Assembly (NCBI RefSeq): GCF_013282745.1 | Contig: NZ_CP054044.1 | Span: forward strand, 3,286,001-3,350,000 | From: Yersinia bercovieri ATCC 43970 | GTDB lineage: Bacteria > Pseudomonadota > Gammaproteobacteria > Enterobacterales > Enterobacteriaceae | Length of the DNA stretch: 64,000 nt | Direction of reading: 5' to 3' | In this document: positions 27,379 through 36,861 of the stretch, one piece after another | Position numbering within the stretch: position 1 is the stretch's first letter | Layout of the letters: every line of letters starts with the position of its first letter | Notes under the pieces: generated by a model | What the model saw: the letters and a program-made list of their open reading frames with translations, nothing else | The model's database searches: none | What the model was told of the DNA's origin: nothing | Position numbers and translations under genes: made by a program

Positions 27379-28259
27379 ACACTATCCTCCGGCAGCTGCG
27401 GCAACGGATGGCGACGCTTTTGGCGCGAACGATAGCGCGTGGCCAACAATCCATGTTTAGGCGCAAAGATAAAGGCCAGCAGGAAGACCACGGTTTGCAA
27501 GGTCACAATCACGCCACCCGTTGCACCATCCAGATAGAAGCTGAGATAGGCACCGAAGGCACTGGTAAAAGCACCAATGGCGATGGCGATGATCAGTAGA
27601 CGGCCAAAACGGTCGGTAAGTAGGTAGGCGGTCGCCCCCGGCGTCACCACCATGGCAATCACTAAAATTGCGCCCACGGTCTGCAAGGCCGCGACGGTGC
27701 AGGCACTGAGCAGGGTGAAAAACAGAATTTTCAAGCGCAGTGGTGATAGGCCTATCGACATGGCGTGGCTTTCATCGAAAAACACCGCCAGCAAATCTTT
27801 CCAGATCAGACATAAAATCACCAAGGAGACCAAAATAATGATCTCTACCTGCAACACATCTTCATCGGCTATCCCCAAAATATTGCCGAAAATGATCGAC
27901 TGCACATTGACGGAGGTGGGGTTGAGCGAAACAATTAATAGCCCCACGGCAAAAAAGGTGGAGAAAATAAAACCGATGATGGCATCTTCACGCAGGCGAG
28001 TGATATGGCGGACGAGTGTCATGGCCAGGGCTGCCAGCATACCGGTAAAGAATGCGCCCGCAGCATAGGGCAGGCCAAGGGCATAGGCCCCGGCAACACC
28101 GGGGACCACGGAGTGCGATAGCGCATCCCCCATCAGCGACCAGCCTTTCAGCATCAGATAGGCCGATAGAAATGCGCAGGCAGCGCCGACAATCGCGCTA
28201 ACCCAGATAGCCTTCACCATGTAATTGTAGTTAAAGGGTTGCAGCAACAGTTCCAGCAT
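27375..28259 (-). CDS. yfeC: YfeC, permease of the chelated iron/manganese ABC importer
   Basis: ABC-3 permease, 294 residues, with the same helix pattern as YfeD (LKGWSLMGDALSHSVVPG; VGAILVIAMVVTPGATAYLL). The start codon shares its first base with the yfeB stop (TGATG), and the stop overlaps yfeD, so translation is coupled through the operon. A basic C-terminal tail (RSRQKRRHPLPQL) follows the last helix. Confidence 0.94.
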   Translation of the reverse strand: MLELLLQPFNYNYMVKAIWVSAIVGAACAFLSAYLMLKGWSLMGDALSHSVVPGVAGAYALGLPYAAGAFFTGMLAALAMTLVRHITRLREDAIIGFIFSTFFAVGLLIVSLNPTSVNVQSIIFGNILGIADEDVLQVEIIILVSLVILCLIWKDLLAVFFDESHAMSIGLSPLRLKILFFTLLSACTVAALQTVGAILVIAMVVTPGATAYLLTDRFGRLLIIAIAIGAFTSAFGAYLSFYLDGATGGVIVTLQTVVFLLAFIFAPKHGLLATRYRSRQKRRHPLPQLPEDSV

Positions 28260-29149
28260 CAGGGATTATCCTCCTTCGACTGGCTCTGCGCCGGCGGGTC
28301 ATTTTTGGTGTGACCATAGAACACCGCCGGGCGCTCATCATCAGTGATAACGGTGACCGTGCGGGGATCATTATCGTCATGCAGCGCACTACCCGACAGG
28401 TTGATATGGCGCAAAACACCGCCAAAGGTCATTTCGAGATTCTTCTGGGTAAAGGTGGATTCGGTGGGGCCGGCGGCCAGTACCGTCTGATTAATTAGAA
28501 TCACATGGTCACAAAACTCCGGCACGCTGCCGAGGTTATGGGTTGAAACCAGAATCAGGTGGCCCTCATCGCGCAGCGCTCGTAGCAAATCAATAATCGC
28601 GTTTTCCGTTTTGACGTCAACACCGGTAAAAGGCTCATCCAGCAGCAATACCGAACCTTGCTGGGCCAGGGCGCGGGCCAAAAAGACCCGTTTTTTCTGC
28701 CCACCAGAGAGTTCGCCAATTTGCCGTGACCGCAACTCAGTTAAGCCGACTCGCTCAATGGCCTGATTAACAATGGTTTTATCTGCGCGGCTGGGGATGC
28801 GCAGAAAGTTCATCTTCCCGTAACGCCCCATCATTACCACGTCTTCGACTAAGACGGGGAAGTTCCAGTCCACATCTTCAGTTTGTGGTACGTAGGCGAT
28901 GGTATTTTGCTTCAAGGCGTGGCTGACCGGTTTGTTGCTAAGTTCCACTTTGCCGACACTGGGTTTAACTAGCCCCATGATGCTTTTAAACAGGGTCGAT
29001 TTACCACTGCCATTGACCCCGACCAGCGCACAGATAGTTCCGCCAGTGAGCGAAAAACTGGCGTCATAAATAGCAGTATGCCCATTGTTATAGGTGACAG
29101 TGACATTATCCACCATCAGCTCAGGGCGGACAAAAACCGCATTGCTCAT
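28259..29149 (-). CDS. yfeB: YfeB, ATPase of the chelated iron/manganese ABC importer
   Basis: ABC ATP-binding subunit, 296 residues. Motifs: Walker [11 protein letters not shown]-loop [14 protein letters not shown] (typical of metal-type ABC ATPases), signature [15 protein letters not shown], Walker [13 protein letters not shown], and switch region VSTHN. A C-terminal extension after about residue 240 is poorly conserved and charged. It overlaps yfeA by four bases (ATGA). Confidence 0.95.
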   Translation of the reverse strand: MSNAVFVRPELMVDNVTVTYNNGHTAIYDASFSLTGGTICALVGVNGSGKSTLFKSIMGLVKPSVGKVELSNKPVSHALKQNTIAYVPQTEDVDWNFPVLVEDVVMMGRYGKMNFLRIPSRADKTIVNQAIERVGLTELRSRQIGELSGGQKKRVFLARALAQQGSVLLLDEPFTGVDVKTENAIIDLLRALRDEGHLILVSTHNLGSVPEFCDHVILINQTVLAAGPTESTFTQKNLEMTFGGVLRHINLSGSALHDDNDPRTVTVITDDERPAVFYGHTKNDPPAQSQSKEDNP

Positions 29150-30114
29150 TGGCCAAATCCTTTCGCAATAGTTTGCACGGTGGTGTTAATCAGGTCGATA
29201 TAGGTCGGGACCGGGCCTTTTTCATTTGATAGAGAGTCAACATATAACACCCCGCCATATTGCGCACCAGTCTCTTTGCTCACTTGTTTCGCTGGTTTGT
29301 CGGAAATGGTGCTCTCACTGAATATCACGGGGATTTTATTGGCACGCATAGTGTCAATAACACGACGTACTTGCTGTGGCGTGCCTTGTTCATCGGCATT
29401 GATTGGCCATAAATAGACCTCTTTAAAACCATAATCTTTGGCTAAATAGCTAAATGCCCCTTCACTGGTGACCAACCAACGCAGCTCCGCTGGAATGCGC
29501 GACAGACGCTCCCGGAGCGGGGCATCCAGAGCGGCGATTTTCTCGGCGTAGGCTTTGGCATTGCGATTATAGGTTTCAGCATGGGCGGGGTCGTGCTCTA
29601 CCAGCGCCTTGCGGATATTCTCGATATAAATAAGTGCGTTAGATGGCGACATCCAGGCATGTGGATTAGCGATGCCCTCATATGGCCCTTCACGGATAGG
29701 TAGGGGGGTGATGCCATTGGTCACCACTGCTGACGGAACATCTTTAATATTTTCGAAAAAACGTTCAAACCAGCGCTCCAGATTCATGCCATTCCAGAGA
29801 ATCAAGTCCGCAGACTGTGCTTTTACGATATCCCGTGGCGTGGGTTGATAGTCGTGAATTTCTGCGCCAGGTTTGGTTATCGACTCGACCACGGCAGCAT
29901 CACCGGCGACATTTTGCGCGATATCCTGAATGATTGTGAAGGTCGTCACAACTTTGAATTTTTTTTCCGGGTCATTGGGCTTATTTTCAGCCAACGCCGA
30001 GGTGCTAATCAGTGATGAAAATGCAACAAAGGTCAACAAGGTGATAACACGTAAAAAACGCGGTGTAGAGTGGCTAATGGAGGGCAGGTAGGGTATTTTT
30101 TGCTTACTAAACAT
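29146..30114 (-). CDS. yfeA: YfeA, periplasmic iron/manganese-binding protein
   Basis: Cluster A-1 (ZnuA-type) metal-binding protein that delivers Mn, Fe or Zn to YfeCD. Start chosen at the ATG at 30114 (AAGGGA nine bases upstream), giving 322 residues with a long N-region and signal peptide ending at STSALA. The four metal ligands are present: H87 (EIHDYQ), H152 (NPHAWM), E218 (TSEGAF) and D293 (YVDSLS), each offset by the same 11 residues from the numbering I recall for the Y. pestis protein. A Fur box overlaps the upstream region. First gene of yfeABCD. Confidence 0.95.
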   Translation of the reverse strand: MFSKQKIPYLPSISHSTPRFLRVITLLTFVAFSSLISTSALAENKPNDPEKKFKVVTTFTIIQDIAQNVAGDAAVVESITKPGAEIHDYQPTPRDIVKAQSADLILWNGMNLERWFERFFENIKDVPSAVVTNGITPLPIREGPYEGIANPHAWMSPSNALIYIENIRKALVEHDPAHAETYNRNAKAYAEKIAALDAPLRERLSRIPAELRWLVTSEGAFSYLAKDYGFKEVYLWPINADEQGTPQQVRRVIDTMRANKIPVIFSESTISDKPAKQVSKETGAQYGGVLYVDSLSNEKGPVPTYIDLINTTVQTIAKGFGQ

Positions 30115-30134
30115 GGCGATGTTCCCTTTTCTCA

Positions 30135-30159
30135 AATGAAAATGATTATCAATATCATT
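30135..30159. promoter_or_regulatory. Fur box of the yfe operon
   Basis: aatgaaaatgattatcaatatcatt matches the Fur consensus (GATAATGATAATCATTATC) in most positions on either strand, about 20 bases upstream of the yfeA start. It explains iron (and likely manganese) repression of yfeABCD. Confidence 0.85.
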
Positions 30160-30325
30160 GGCGACCAAGTCAAGCCTTGCCATACAATAAACTAAAACTT
30201 ACGGATAGTTACTGAATATAGCCTGATCATTATGTTGATAATGGTCAAACTAGGCCAAAAAATCTATTTGGGTGAGGTGACAACTTGTATATGCTACAAA
30301 ATGGCTTATCAGCACGGGGAATACT

Positions 30326-30988
30326 GTGAATCCAAAAGTCGGTTGCCTAATGGCAATTTTATTGCTGGCGGGGTGTGCTAAACAAACTCCGCCACCGCAA
30401 GCGAATAACGGTTGGCTGAAGAAAGCGCCACCGGGTGGTTTTCTTAACGCACCGAAAAGCAGCGCAGGTTCAAGTACTGTCGCTTATAGCGATGTTATTA
30501 AACAAGCTGCCAGCCATTACGGCGTTGATGAAACTTTGATTAAAGCGATTATCCAAGTGGAGTCTGGTTACAATCCTGAGGTGGTGAGCACCTCAAATGC
30601 GGTGGGTTTGATGCAGATTAAAGCTTCTACCGCGGGCCGTGATGCGTACCGGATGAAGGGGCGCAATGGTCAACCAAGTTCAGGTGAGTTAAAAGATCCG
30701 GTGAAGAATATTGATATTGGCACCGCTTATATCAATATTTTGCAGAACCAACAGTTAGCGGGGATCAGTGATCCGCAAACCTTGCGTTATGCCACTATCG
30801 TCTCTTATGCCAATGGCGCGGGTGCCATGCTGCGGACCTTCTCATCAGATAAGCGCCTGGCAGTGAATAAGATTAATAGTCTTAGCCCGAACGAGTTTTA
30901 TCAGCATATACAAAAGAAGCATCCGGCCGCGCAAGCACCACGTTATTTGTGGAAAGTGGATACCGCTTACCGGGCGATGACAGAATAA
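30326..30988 (+). CDS. emtA: EmtA-type membrane-bound lytic transglycosylase
   Basis: Outer-membrane lipoprotein that cleaves the glycan strands of peptidoglycan. The 220-residue precursor starts at a GTG after GGGG and has the lipobox LLAGC (C17). A proline-rich linker precedes the goose-lysozyme-like SLT domain (about 55-215): catalytic glutamate E79 in IIQVESGYNP, then SNAVGLMQIK, and SYANGAG. It is slightly longer than E. coli EmtA (203) because of the linker. The closest relative by eye is EmtA rather than MltC. Confidence 0.88.
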   Translation: MNPKVGCLMAILLLAGCAKQTPPPQANNGWLKKAPPGGFLNAPKSSAGSSTVAYSDVIKQAASHYGVDETLIKAIIQVESGYNPEVVSTSNAVGLMQIKASTAGRDAYRMKGRNGQPSSGELKDPVKNIDIGTAYINILQNQQLAGISDPQTLRYATIVSYANGAGAMLRTFSSDKRLAVNKINSLSPNEFYQHIQKKHPAAQAPRYLWKVDTAYRAMTE

Positions 30989-30994
30989 TATTAA

Positions 30995-31089
30995 AACGCT
31001 AACCGATGTCGTTTATAGGCGCGGTATTTTATTACCGTAGCAATCTCTTGTCGTAACAACATCTGGCAGTATCAACATCGGCTAGCGTT
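30995..31089. repeat. Long hairpin between emtA and marC
   Basis: aacgctaaccgatgt (30995-31009) and acatcggctagcgtt (31075-31089) pair at 14 of 15 positions. Inside is a second stem, cggta/taccg (31022-31037). It lies between convergent genes and may act as a terminator for both, though the T-rich tail is weak. Confidence 0.5.
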
Positions 31090-31113
31090 TCTCTCTTCAA
31101 TCTTACAATTTGT

Positions 31114-31797
31114 CTATGCCATCGCTGGCTGGTAGGTAGCGATAATATCCAGCACGCCATTGATAATAAATTGTACCCCCATACACACTAGCAAGAATCC
31201 CATCAGGCGCGAAATAGCTTCAATGCCACTTTTGCCGACCCAGCGCATAATGGCACCGGAACTGAGCAGTGAACCCCATAGAATGAGTGAGACAGAAAGA
31301 AAAATCAGCACCGGTGCGACAGTGACCACCCATGGACTGAACATAGTGTGCCCTTTCATTGAGGCGGCAGAGCTGATGATCATGGCGATAGTCCCCGGCC
31401 CTGCAGTACTCGGCATGGCCAGCGGCACAAAGGCAATATTGATAGATTTCCGTTTCTTCAAATCCTGCGATTTGGCTTCTAATTGTGTATCTTCGGCCGA
31501 TTGTTGTGGAAAAAGCATACGAAAGCCGATAAATGCCACAATCAATCCACCTGCAATTCGCAGACCGGGAATAGAAATACCAAAGGTATTCATGACGACC
31601 TGACCGGCGTAGTAAGCAATGGTCATAATAAAGAAGACATAAATTGATGCCATCTTCGACTGCTGATTACGCTCTTCACTGGTCATATTGCCGGATAAAC
31701 CGAGCAAGAGAGCCACTGTTGTCAATGGGTTTGCCAATGGCAGCAGCAATACCAGGCCTAAGCCAATGGCCTTAAATAGTTCGAAAATACTCTGCAT
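31114..31797 (-). CDS. marC: MarC-family inner membrane protein
   Basis: UPF0056/MarC protein, about 227 residues, with six hydrophobic helices and the phrases [54 protein letters not shown] and [16 protein letters not shown], all strongly like E. coli MarC. No function is established despite the name. Start ATG at 31797, with a GTG directly before it. Convergent with emtA. Confidence 0.92.
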   Translation of the reverse strand: MQSIFELFKAIGLGLVLLLPLANPLTTVALLLGLSGNMTSEERNQQSKMASIYVFFIMTIAYYAGQVVMNTFGISIPGLRIAGGLIVAFIGFRMLFPQQSAEDTQLEAKSQDLKKRKSINIAFVPLAMPSTAGPGTIAMIISSAASMKGHTMFSPWVVTVAPVLIFLSVSLILWGSLLSSGAIMRWVGKSGIEAISRLMGFLLVCMGVQFIINGVLDIIATYQPAMA

Positions 31798-32022
31798 CAC
31801 TCTTGCTCCGAAAATAGCATCAAACGCGCCCGATGAAAGTAATGCTTATCAGACAATTATGCGCGCATCAGGTAAATAACCCAGCACAGGGTATTATTAC
31901 TTATCTAGCCACTCTACGCGATAGGTTGTGTAAAAGGCTATACCGGATTGACGGAGTGCAGATAACGCGGCGGTGGATTCAAGTGAGCAGGGTATTACCC
32001 AAAGTCATTGGGCTTCAAGTCA

Positions 32023-32056
32023 GCAGGGTATTTGTGATACAGATCAAATACCCTGC
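32023..32056. repeat. 12-base stem-loop with repeated cagggtatt words
   Basis: gcagggtatttg (32023-32034) and caaataccctgc (32045-32056) are perfect inverted copies around ten bases. Two further direct copies of cagggtatt lie near 31874 and 31987 in the same 328-base marC-to-small-gene gap, the second followed by a word resembling an ERIC end (tacccaaagtcatt). No T-run follows, so it is not a standard terminator. Confidence 0.6.
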
Positions 32057-32128
32057 CGCCAACAGTTGGTTCAATGCCACAGATCTAGAATAATTACCTC
32101 AGCATCAATTTTGGCAAGGAGTCGGGTT

Positions 32129-32380
32129 TTGTGCATTTGTGATATTAGCGTTGAAGATGAATATACTCGCCAGCCCTTATCGGCTTCTGCGGCATGGGTG
32201 CTCGATACACAAGCGGCCCGTGCTCGTGGTCGTTTGCGGTTTTTAAAGCCTAAACGTGAGGCGCGCCCGCGTTGGCGTTTAGCTCCGTTGAAAGATACCT
32301 ACGAAATTCGCTTTTACCCACATCGATTGCCTGAATTATGGTTTTTTAGTGCGGAAAGTGCGGCTAGAAAACGGCTCTAA
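32129..32380 (+). CDS. Small conserved-looking protein, possibly YdiZ-like
   Basis: Open reading of 83 residues from a TTG at 32129, which is preceded by AAGGAG at seven bases. The product is CICDISVEDEYTR... with LDTQAARARGRLRFLKPK and a C-terminal EIRFYPHRLPELWFFSAESAARKRL; arginine rich and ending like a folded domain. A longer reading from an upstream ATG (31973) would pass through the stem-loop region and is less likely. The E. coli neighbourhood of yniA holds ydiZ, a protein of similar size, so a relation is possible, but I cannot confirm it. Confidence 0.6.
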   Translation: MCICDISVEDEYTRQPLSASAAWVLDTQAARARGRLRFLKPKREARPRWRLAPLKDTYEIRFYPHRLPELWFFSAESAARKRL

Positions 32381-32443
32381 TGGCATTCTGTTGGTCTAAT
32401 TAGTCGTTTTGTTTGGCGCAACTTATCTTAATCGGAGAGTCGG

Positions 32444-32686
32444 ATGGCATTTACTGCTAATGAACGTGATGCGCTGTTGGCGGTGAAAGGGGTTGGGCCG
32501 ACGGTGGTGACTCGGCTGGAGCAACTCGGCTTCACCTCGCTGAGCCAGCTCAGCCAGGCCGCTATGAGCGAGATTGTCAGTAGCGCGGCAGCGATGATGG
32601 GTTCTACCTGCTGGAAAAATAGCCCCCAAGCGCGTTCAGCTATTCAGGCCGCTATAGATATGGCTAAAACGCACTCATCTTCGTGA
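32444..32686 (+). CDS. Small helix-hairpin-helix protein
   Basis: 80 residues, nearly all one helix-hairpin-helix unit: LLAVKGVGPTVVTRLEQLGFTSLSQLSQA is the HhH signature seen in DNA-binding and Cdd1/TfoX-C-like domains. GGAGAG lies before the ATG. It may bind DNA non-specifically; no catalytic part is present and no partner is obvious from the neighbours. Confidence 0.75.
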   Translation: MAFTANERDALLAVKGVGPTVVTRLEQLGFTSLSQLSQAAMSEIVSSAAAMMGSTCWKNSPQARSAIQAAIDMAKTHSSS

Positions 32687-32756
32687 ATACGTTTTAACCG
32701 CTATCGTCGCAGATTTATCTTCCCACGATAGGCGTGTGGCCATCTGCTTGCGCCAC

Positions 32757-32939
32757 TTATCCCTTATCCTGTGGCCTGGTTGGATAAGGTTGCAGCAAGT
32801 CATCCAGAATTTTCATCCTTTCATCTACCGAAATATAGAGCCAGCGGGTAAACCAAGGCATTTTTGCCAAGCATTGCTTATCTGTTTGGCGGAAGTAGCG
32901 TTCGAGCTCTGACAGATCGCCTGCAATCTTTTGCATCAT
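32757..32939 (-). CDS. Small hypothetical protein
   Basis: 60 residues from the ATG at 32939 (GGGAGA upstream). The chain MMQKIAGDLSELERYF continues through CLAKMPWFTRWLYISVDERMKILDDLLQPYP, with alternating charged and aromatic residues that suggest a small helical protein. I do not recognise the family. A start 13 codons earlier is possible but has no better ribosome-binding site. Confidence 0.6.
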   Translation of the reverse strand: MMQKIAGDLSELERYFRQTDKQCLAKMPWFTRWLYISVDERMKILDDLLQPYPTRPQDKG

Positions 32940-33112
32940 ATTTCTCCCTTTGTTGACTACTGAACAAATCATAGACAATAAAATGCGGAAGAAAAACGGA
33001 TAAAAAATATTTTATTGTTCAGTATTTATATGGGGCGGTCTGATTTTTTATGTGAAAAGCCGTGGGAAGCGCGGAGAGCGGTGGTTTGACGTAAGTGCCG
33101 AGGGGTAACGGC

Positions 33113-33149
33113 CAAATAAAACGCCCCGATTGCGTGAACAATCGGGGCG
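33113..33149 (-). terminator. Orphan minus-strand terminator
   Basis: Eleven-base stem cgccccgattg/caatcggggcg with a six-base loop; on the minus strand it is followed by TTTTATTT. No gene lies directly upstream on that strand: the next 400 bases are open only in short unconvincing frames. It may end a small RNA read leftward from the 33.15-33.5 kb region. Confidence 0.7.
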
Positions 33150-33565
33150 GCGTTCCAGTAACCATTGCTACACGGAAACGGAAATTGATTATGAGCACAT
33201 CCTGTAGAAATAGCAATACACCTAGCGCATCTCAAAAGCAATAGATCATAATGTAAATCATTGTTGATGGTGATAAGCATCTTTACACCGTGATATGGCT
33301 GCTGTTGCAGGGGTATCCTGAGGTAAATATTGTCGAATTCTGTGCTTGAGATGATAACGGAACACTGTTTCGTGCTTCACAGATGGCACGGCTTTGGAGT
33401 AACATTTCACACTAAAGAGTAAGGATATCGGCTATGGCCCCTCTCTATCTCACGCCTGGAGTCACCCTCAGTCAGCGGTTTGTTTTTAGTTATTATCGAA
33501 TATTCCTAATTCTAAAACAGACATAATTTTTCAGTAAAACGCGTTTTAGCGGTTAGGAGCAGGGA
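33150..33565. other. Intergenic region with no firm gene
   Basis: About 415 bases between the orphan terminator and the DUF554 gene. A 30-codon open frame (33434-33526; MAPLYLTPGVTLSQRF...) has AAGG nine bases upstream and ends 40 bases before the next gene; I cannot support it as coding. Minus-strand frames here overlap the terminator stem and are judged spurious. A small RNA on the minus strand is the most likely content. Confidence 0.5.
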
Positions 33566-34279
33566 ATGATTGGCCCGTTTATTAACAGCGCAGGTATTAT
33601 TCTGGGCGGTATTGTCGGTGTATTGCTGGCCCGCCATGTCCCAAAACGGTTGCAAGAGGGCTTACCCTCAACTTTTGCTTTGGCTTCTATCTCCATTGGT
33701 ATTGTGATGGTGGTGAAAGTCCATTTTATGCCAGCAGTCATTTTGGCATTAATTATCGGGACGGCGGTCGGCGAGTTATTATCTCTGGAGCAGGGCGTAA
33801 AGTGGGGCGCTAATAAAACACGTGGCTTGCTGGAGCGGGTTATTCCATCACGCAGTACCTTGCCGCCGCAGGAGTTTGCACAGAGTTTCACGGCAATGAT
33901 TGTGCTGTTTTGTGCCAGTGGGCTGGGGGTGGTCGGCTCTTTGACCGAAGGGATAACCGGTGATTTTCAGTTGCTATTTGTCAAAGCGCTGATGGATTTT
34001 TTCACGGCGTTGATATTCTCTATCTCACTCGGCATTGCACTGGTCGCCATTGCTATTCCGCAATTACTGATTCAAATCGCACTGGTTTTATTAGCAAAAC
34101 TCATCATGCCATATATGGATGATATCGCTTTCGCTGATTTTTCGGCCTGCGGTGGGATTATTATGATTGCCGTCGGGCTGCGCATCGCGCAAATTAAAAT
34201 ATTCGCGGTGGTCAATCTCTTACCTGCTTTGCTGTTTGTCGTGCCGATATCCTATTTATGGCGCTATTTCATGGCTTAA
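33566..34279 (+). CDS. DUF554 (YqgA/YdfK-type) membrane protein
   Basis: 237-residue inner-membrane protein with six or seven helices. Diagnostic stretches: GPFINSAGIILGGIVGVLLAR, SIGIVMVVKV, IGTAVGELLSLE, MIVLFCASGLGVVGSLTEGITGD and ADFSACGGIIMIAVGLRIAQIK. E. coli YqgA has the same layout and length (235). Function unknown; sometimes suggested to be a transporter. GGAGCAGGG before the ATG. Confidence 0.88.
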   Translation: MIGPFINSAGIILGGIVGVLLARHVPKRLQEGLPSTFALASISIGIVMVVKVHFMPAVILALIIGTAVGELLSLEQGVKWGANKTRGLLERVIPSRSTLPPQEFAQSFTAMIVLFCASGLGVVGSLTEGITGDFQLLFVKALMDFFTALIFSISLGIALVAIAIPQLLIQIALVLLAKLIMPYMDDIAFADFSACGGIIMIAVGLRIAQIKIFAVVNLLPALLFVVPISYLWRYFMA

Positions 34280-34395
34280 AAACGTGAAAGGTAGATCGGT
34301 AAGTCTCTGAAACGGTAGGCTTCTTTGCCCATATTTATCATCGAAGCGACCGTTTCAGCATAATTTGATTATATTTTTAATTGATTATTTTTTAT

Positions 34396-34608
34396 TTAGC
34401 CAATTTTACGGCACAAAAATTTGCCTTTTATCACGCCATCAAAAAAACGACCTTTCGAAACCACAGACATAAAATTCTGATGAACGCGTTCAGGGACCCC
34501 TAAATATTGATAAATCCCTTGTTCACGGAACTGTATCTCCAGCATGCGATTTTCAGGATCATAACCAATCGACAAAATTCTGGAAGATGTAACAGGTTGT
34601 CGCTGCAA
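34396..34608 (-). CDS. KTSC-domain protein
   Basis: 70-residue single KTSC domain: SSRILSIGYDPENRMLEIQF, the central QYLGVPERVHQNFMS, and the end KGRFFDGVIKGKFLCRKIG. Such domains also occur at the C-terminus of some lysyl-tRNA synthetases; the role of stand-alone copies is unknown. Convergent with the DUF554 gene, divergent from thrS with a 321-base gap. Confidence 0.8.
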   Translation of the reverse strand: MQRQPVTSSRILSIGYDPENRMLEIQFREQGIYQYLGVPERVHQNFMSVVSKGRFFDGVIKGKFLCRKIG

Positions 34609-34879
34609 TAGTTGACCCTCAGTTGTACGGTGTTGATATACGGTGATCGTAGTGCAGTTTAAGTATGATAACTTTGTCGTCGATCATTATCACTGTTTGA
34701 CTGGCGTATTAATAGATTATTCGCTAGGTATATTGTCATTGCATTAAGTGATGATAAGATGAATCCCCTTTGTGGCATGATCTACGTCACAAACTAAACT
34801 GTTTACACAGTTGCGGACCAATATAACAAACGTGGGTTAAATTGATGCTGCAACTTTTTGAAATCAAACAATAATTACG

Positions 34880-34924
34880 TCTTGCATGTGATCTGTCGTG
34901 AGGGTCACCACTGTAGATAAGGAA
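34880..34924 (+). promoter_or_regulatory. thrS translational operator
   Basis: gtgatctgtcgtgagggtcac (34888-34908) forms a stem-loop whose loop carries CGT, like the anticodon-mimicking domain 2 of the E. coli thrS leader, followed by the Shine-Dalgarno AAGGA at 34919. Threonyl-tRNA synthetase binds this to repress its own translation. The preceding 250 bases, from 34609, should contain the promoter and domains 3-4; they look AT-rich and non-coding. Confidence 0.75.
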
Positions 34925-34929
34925 TTAGA

Positions 34930-36858
34930 ATGCCTGTTATTACCCTTCCTGACGGCAGTCAGCGTCATTACGATCACGCCGTTTCTGCACTTGATGTTGC
35001 CTTAGATATCGGCCCCGGCTTGGCGAAAGCCTGTATAGCTGGCCGTGTTAATGGCGAACTAGTCGATGCCAGCGACCTGATCGAATCTGATGCTCAACTG
35101 GCCATTATCACCACCAAAGATGCTGAAGGGCTGGAGATTCTCCGCCACTCTTGTGCGCACTTATTAGGGCACGCAATCAAGCAACTTTGGCCAGATACCA
35201 AAATGGCAATCGGCCCAGTTATCGACAACGGTTTCTATTACGATGTTGATATTGACCGTACCCTGACGCAGGAAGACCTGGATCTGCTGGAGAAGCGGAT
35301 GCATGAACTTGCCGATAAAGATTATGACGTCATTAAGAAAAAGGTTAGCTGGCAAGAAGCCCGCGACACTTTTGCTGCTCGTGGTGAAGATTATAAAGTG
35401 GCGATTCTCGATGAGAATATCAGCCGCGATGATCGCCCTGGTTTATATCACCATGAAGAGTACGTTGATATGTGCCGTGGTCCGCACGTACCGAATATGC
35501 GTTTCTGCCATCACTTTAAATTGCAGAAAACTTCCGGTGCTTACTGGCGTGGTGACAGCAAAAATAAGATGCTGCAACGTATTTACGGCACGGCTTGGGG
35601 TGATAAGAAGCAACTGAATGCTTATCTGCAACGTCTGGAGGAGGCGGCCAAACGCGACCATCGTAAGATTGGTAAGCAACTAGACCTCTACCACATGCAG
35701 GAAGAAGCACCCGGTATGGTGTTTTGGCATAACGACGGCTGGACTATCTTCCGTGAACTGGAAACTTTTGTGCGTATGAAGCTCAAAGAGTACCAGTATC
35801 AGGAAGTGAAAGGGCCGTTTATGATGGACCGCGTACTGTGGGAAAAGACCGGGCATTGGGAGAACTATGCTGAGCATATGTTCACCACATCGTCGGAAAA
35901 CCGCGAGTACTGCATCAAGCCGATGAACTGCCCAGGACACGTGCAGATCTTCAACCAGGGGTTGAAGTCATACCGTGACCTGCCATTGCGTTTGGCCGAG
36001 TTTGGTAGCTGCCACCGTAACGAACCATCAGGTGCACTCCATGGCTTAATGCGCGTCCGTGGCTTTACTCAGGACGATGCACATATTTTCTGTACCGAAG
36101 AGCAGGTTCGCGACGAAGTGAACAGCTGCATCAAAATGGTGTACGACATGTACAGCACTTTTGGCTTCGAGAAAATTGTGGTCAAGCTCTCTACTCGCCC
36201 TGAAAAACGTATTGGTAGCGATGAGCAGTGGACCCGCGCCGAATCCGATTTAGCGGCTGCGCTGACTGAAAACGGGATTCCGTTTGATTATCAGCCGGGG
36301 GAAGGGGCGTTCTACGGTCCAAAAATTGAATTTACCTTGCATGATTGTTTGGATCGTGCGTGGCAGTGTGGTACCGTACAGCTCGATTTCTCATTACCGG
36401 GCCGCTTAAGTGCGTCTTACATCGGCGAAAATAACGATCGCCAGGTGCCGGTAATGATTCACCGGGCCATTTTGGGATCAATAGAGCGCTTCATCGGTAT
36501 TTTAACCGAAGAGTATGCGGGCTTCTTCCCAACCTGGTTAGCTCCGGTACAAGTCGTGGTGATGAATATCACCGATAGCCAGTCTGATTATGTCCAACAA
36601 GTGACCAAAAAACTGCAAGATGCAGGAATTAGGGCAAAAGCGGACTTGAGAAATGAGAAGATTGGCTTTAAAATTCGTGAACATACGTTGCGTCGAGTTC
36701 CATATATGTTGGTCTGTGGCGATAAAGAGGTCGAATCAGGCAAGATTGCCGTTCGTACCCGCCGCGGTAAAGACTTGGGAAGCTTAGATGTCAACGTGGT
36801 CGTAGACCAGCTGCTAGCAGAAATTCGCAGCCGTAGTCTTCATCAACTGGAGGAATAA
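34930..36858 (+). CDS. thrS: Threonyl-tRNA synthetase
   Basis: Cytoplasmic class II synthetase, 642 residues as in E. coli. Domains in order: TGS (1-62), editing domain N2 with [10 protein letters not shown] and the CRGPHVP motif (about 63-225), catalytic core (about 240-535; zinc ligands in [12 protein letters not shown], class II motif 2 [22 protein letters not shown], motif 3 [11 protein letters not shown]), and anticodon-binding domain (about 540-642). The upstream operator controls translation. infC follows three bases later. Confidence 0.97.
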   Translation: MPVITLPDGSQRHYDHAVSALDVALDIGPGLAKACIAGRVNGELVDASDLIESDAQLAIITTKDAEGLEILRHSCAHLLGHAIKQLWPDTKMAIGPVIDNGFYYDVDIDRTLTQEDLDLLEKRMHELADKDYDVIKKKVSWQEARDTFAARGEDYKVAILDENISRDDRPGLYHHEEYVDMCRGPHVPNMRFCHHFKLQKTSGAYWRGDSKNKMLQRIYGTAWGDKKQLNAYLQRLEEAAKRDHRKIGKQLDLYHMQEEAPGMVFWHNDGWTIFRELETFVRMKLKEYQYQEVKGPFMMDRVLWEKTGHWENYAEHMFTTSSENREYCIKPMNCPGHVQIFNQGLKSYRDLPLRLAEFGSCHRNEPSGALHGLMRVRGFTQDDAHIFCTEEQVRDEVNSCIKMVYDMYSTFGFEKIVVKLSTRPEKRIGSDEQWTRAESDLAAALTENGIPFDYQPGEGAFYGPKIEFTLHDCLDRAWQCGTVQLDFSLPGRLSASYIGENNDRQVPVMIHRAILGSIERFIGILTEEYAGFFPTWLAPVQVVVMNITDSQSDYVQQVTKKLQDAGIRAKADLRNEKIGFKIREHTLRRVPYMLVCGDKEVESGKIAVRTRRGKDLGSLDVNVVVDQLLAEIRSRSLHQLEE

Positions 36859-36861
36859 AGT

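Noticed and set aside
31833-32093. 86-codon plus-strand frame after marC
   Set aside because: It passes through repeats and the stem-loop, and it lacks a ribosome-binding site and protein-like composition.
33026-33280. Minus-strand frame of 84 codons
   Set aside because: It runs through the strong terminator stem at 33113-33149, has cysteine-rich random composition and no ribosome-binding site.
33434-33526. 30-codon frame before the DUF554 gene
   Set aside because: AAGG upstream is only moderate, the product has no recognisable features, and it lies in the suspected small-RNA region.
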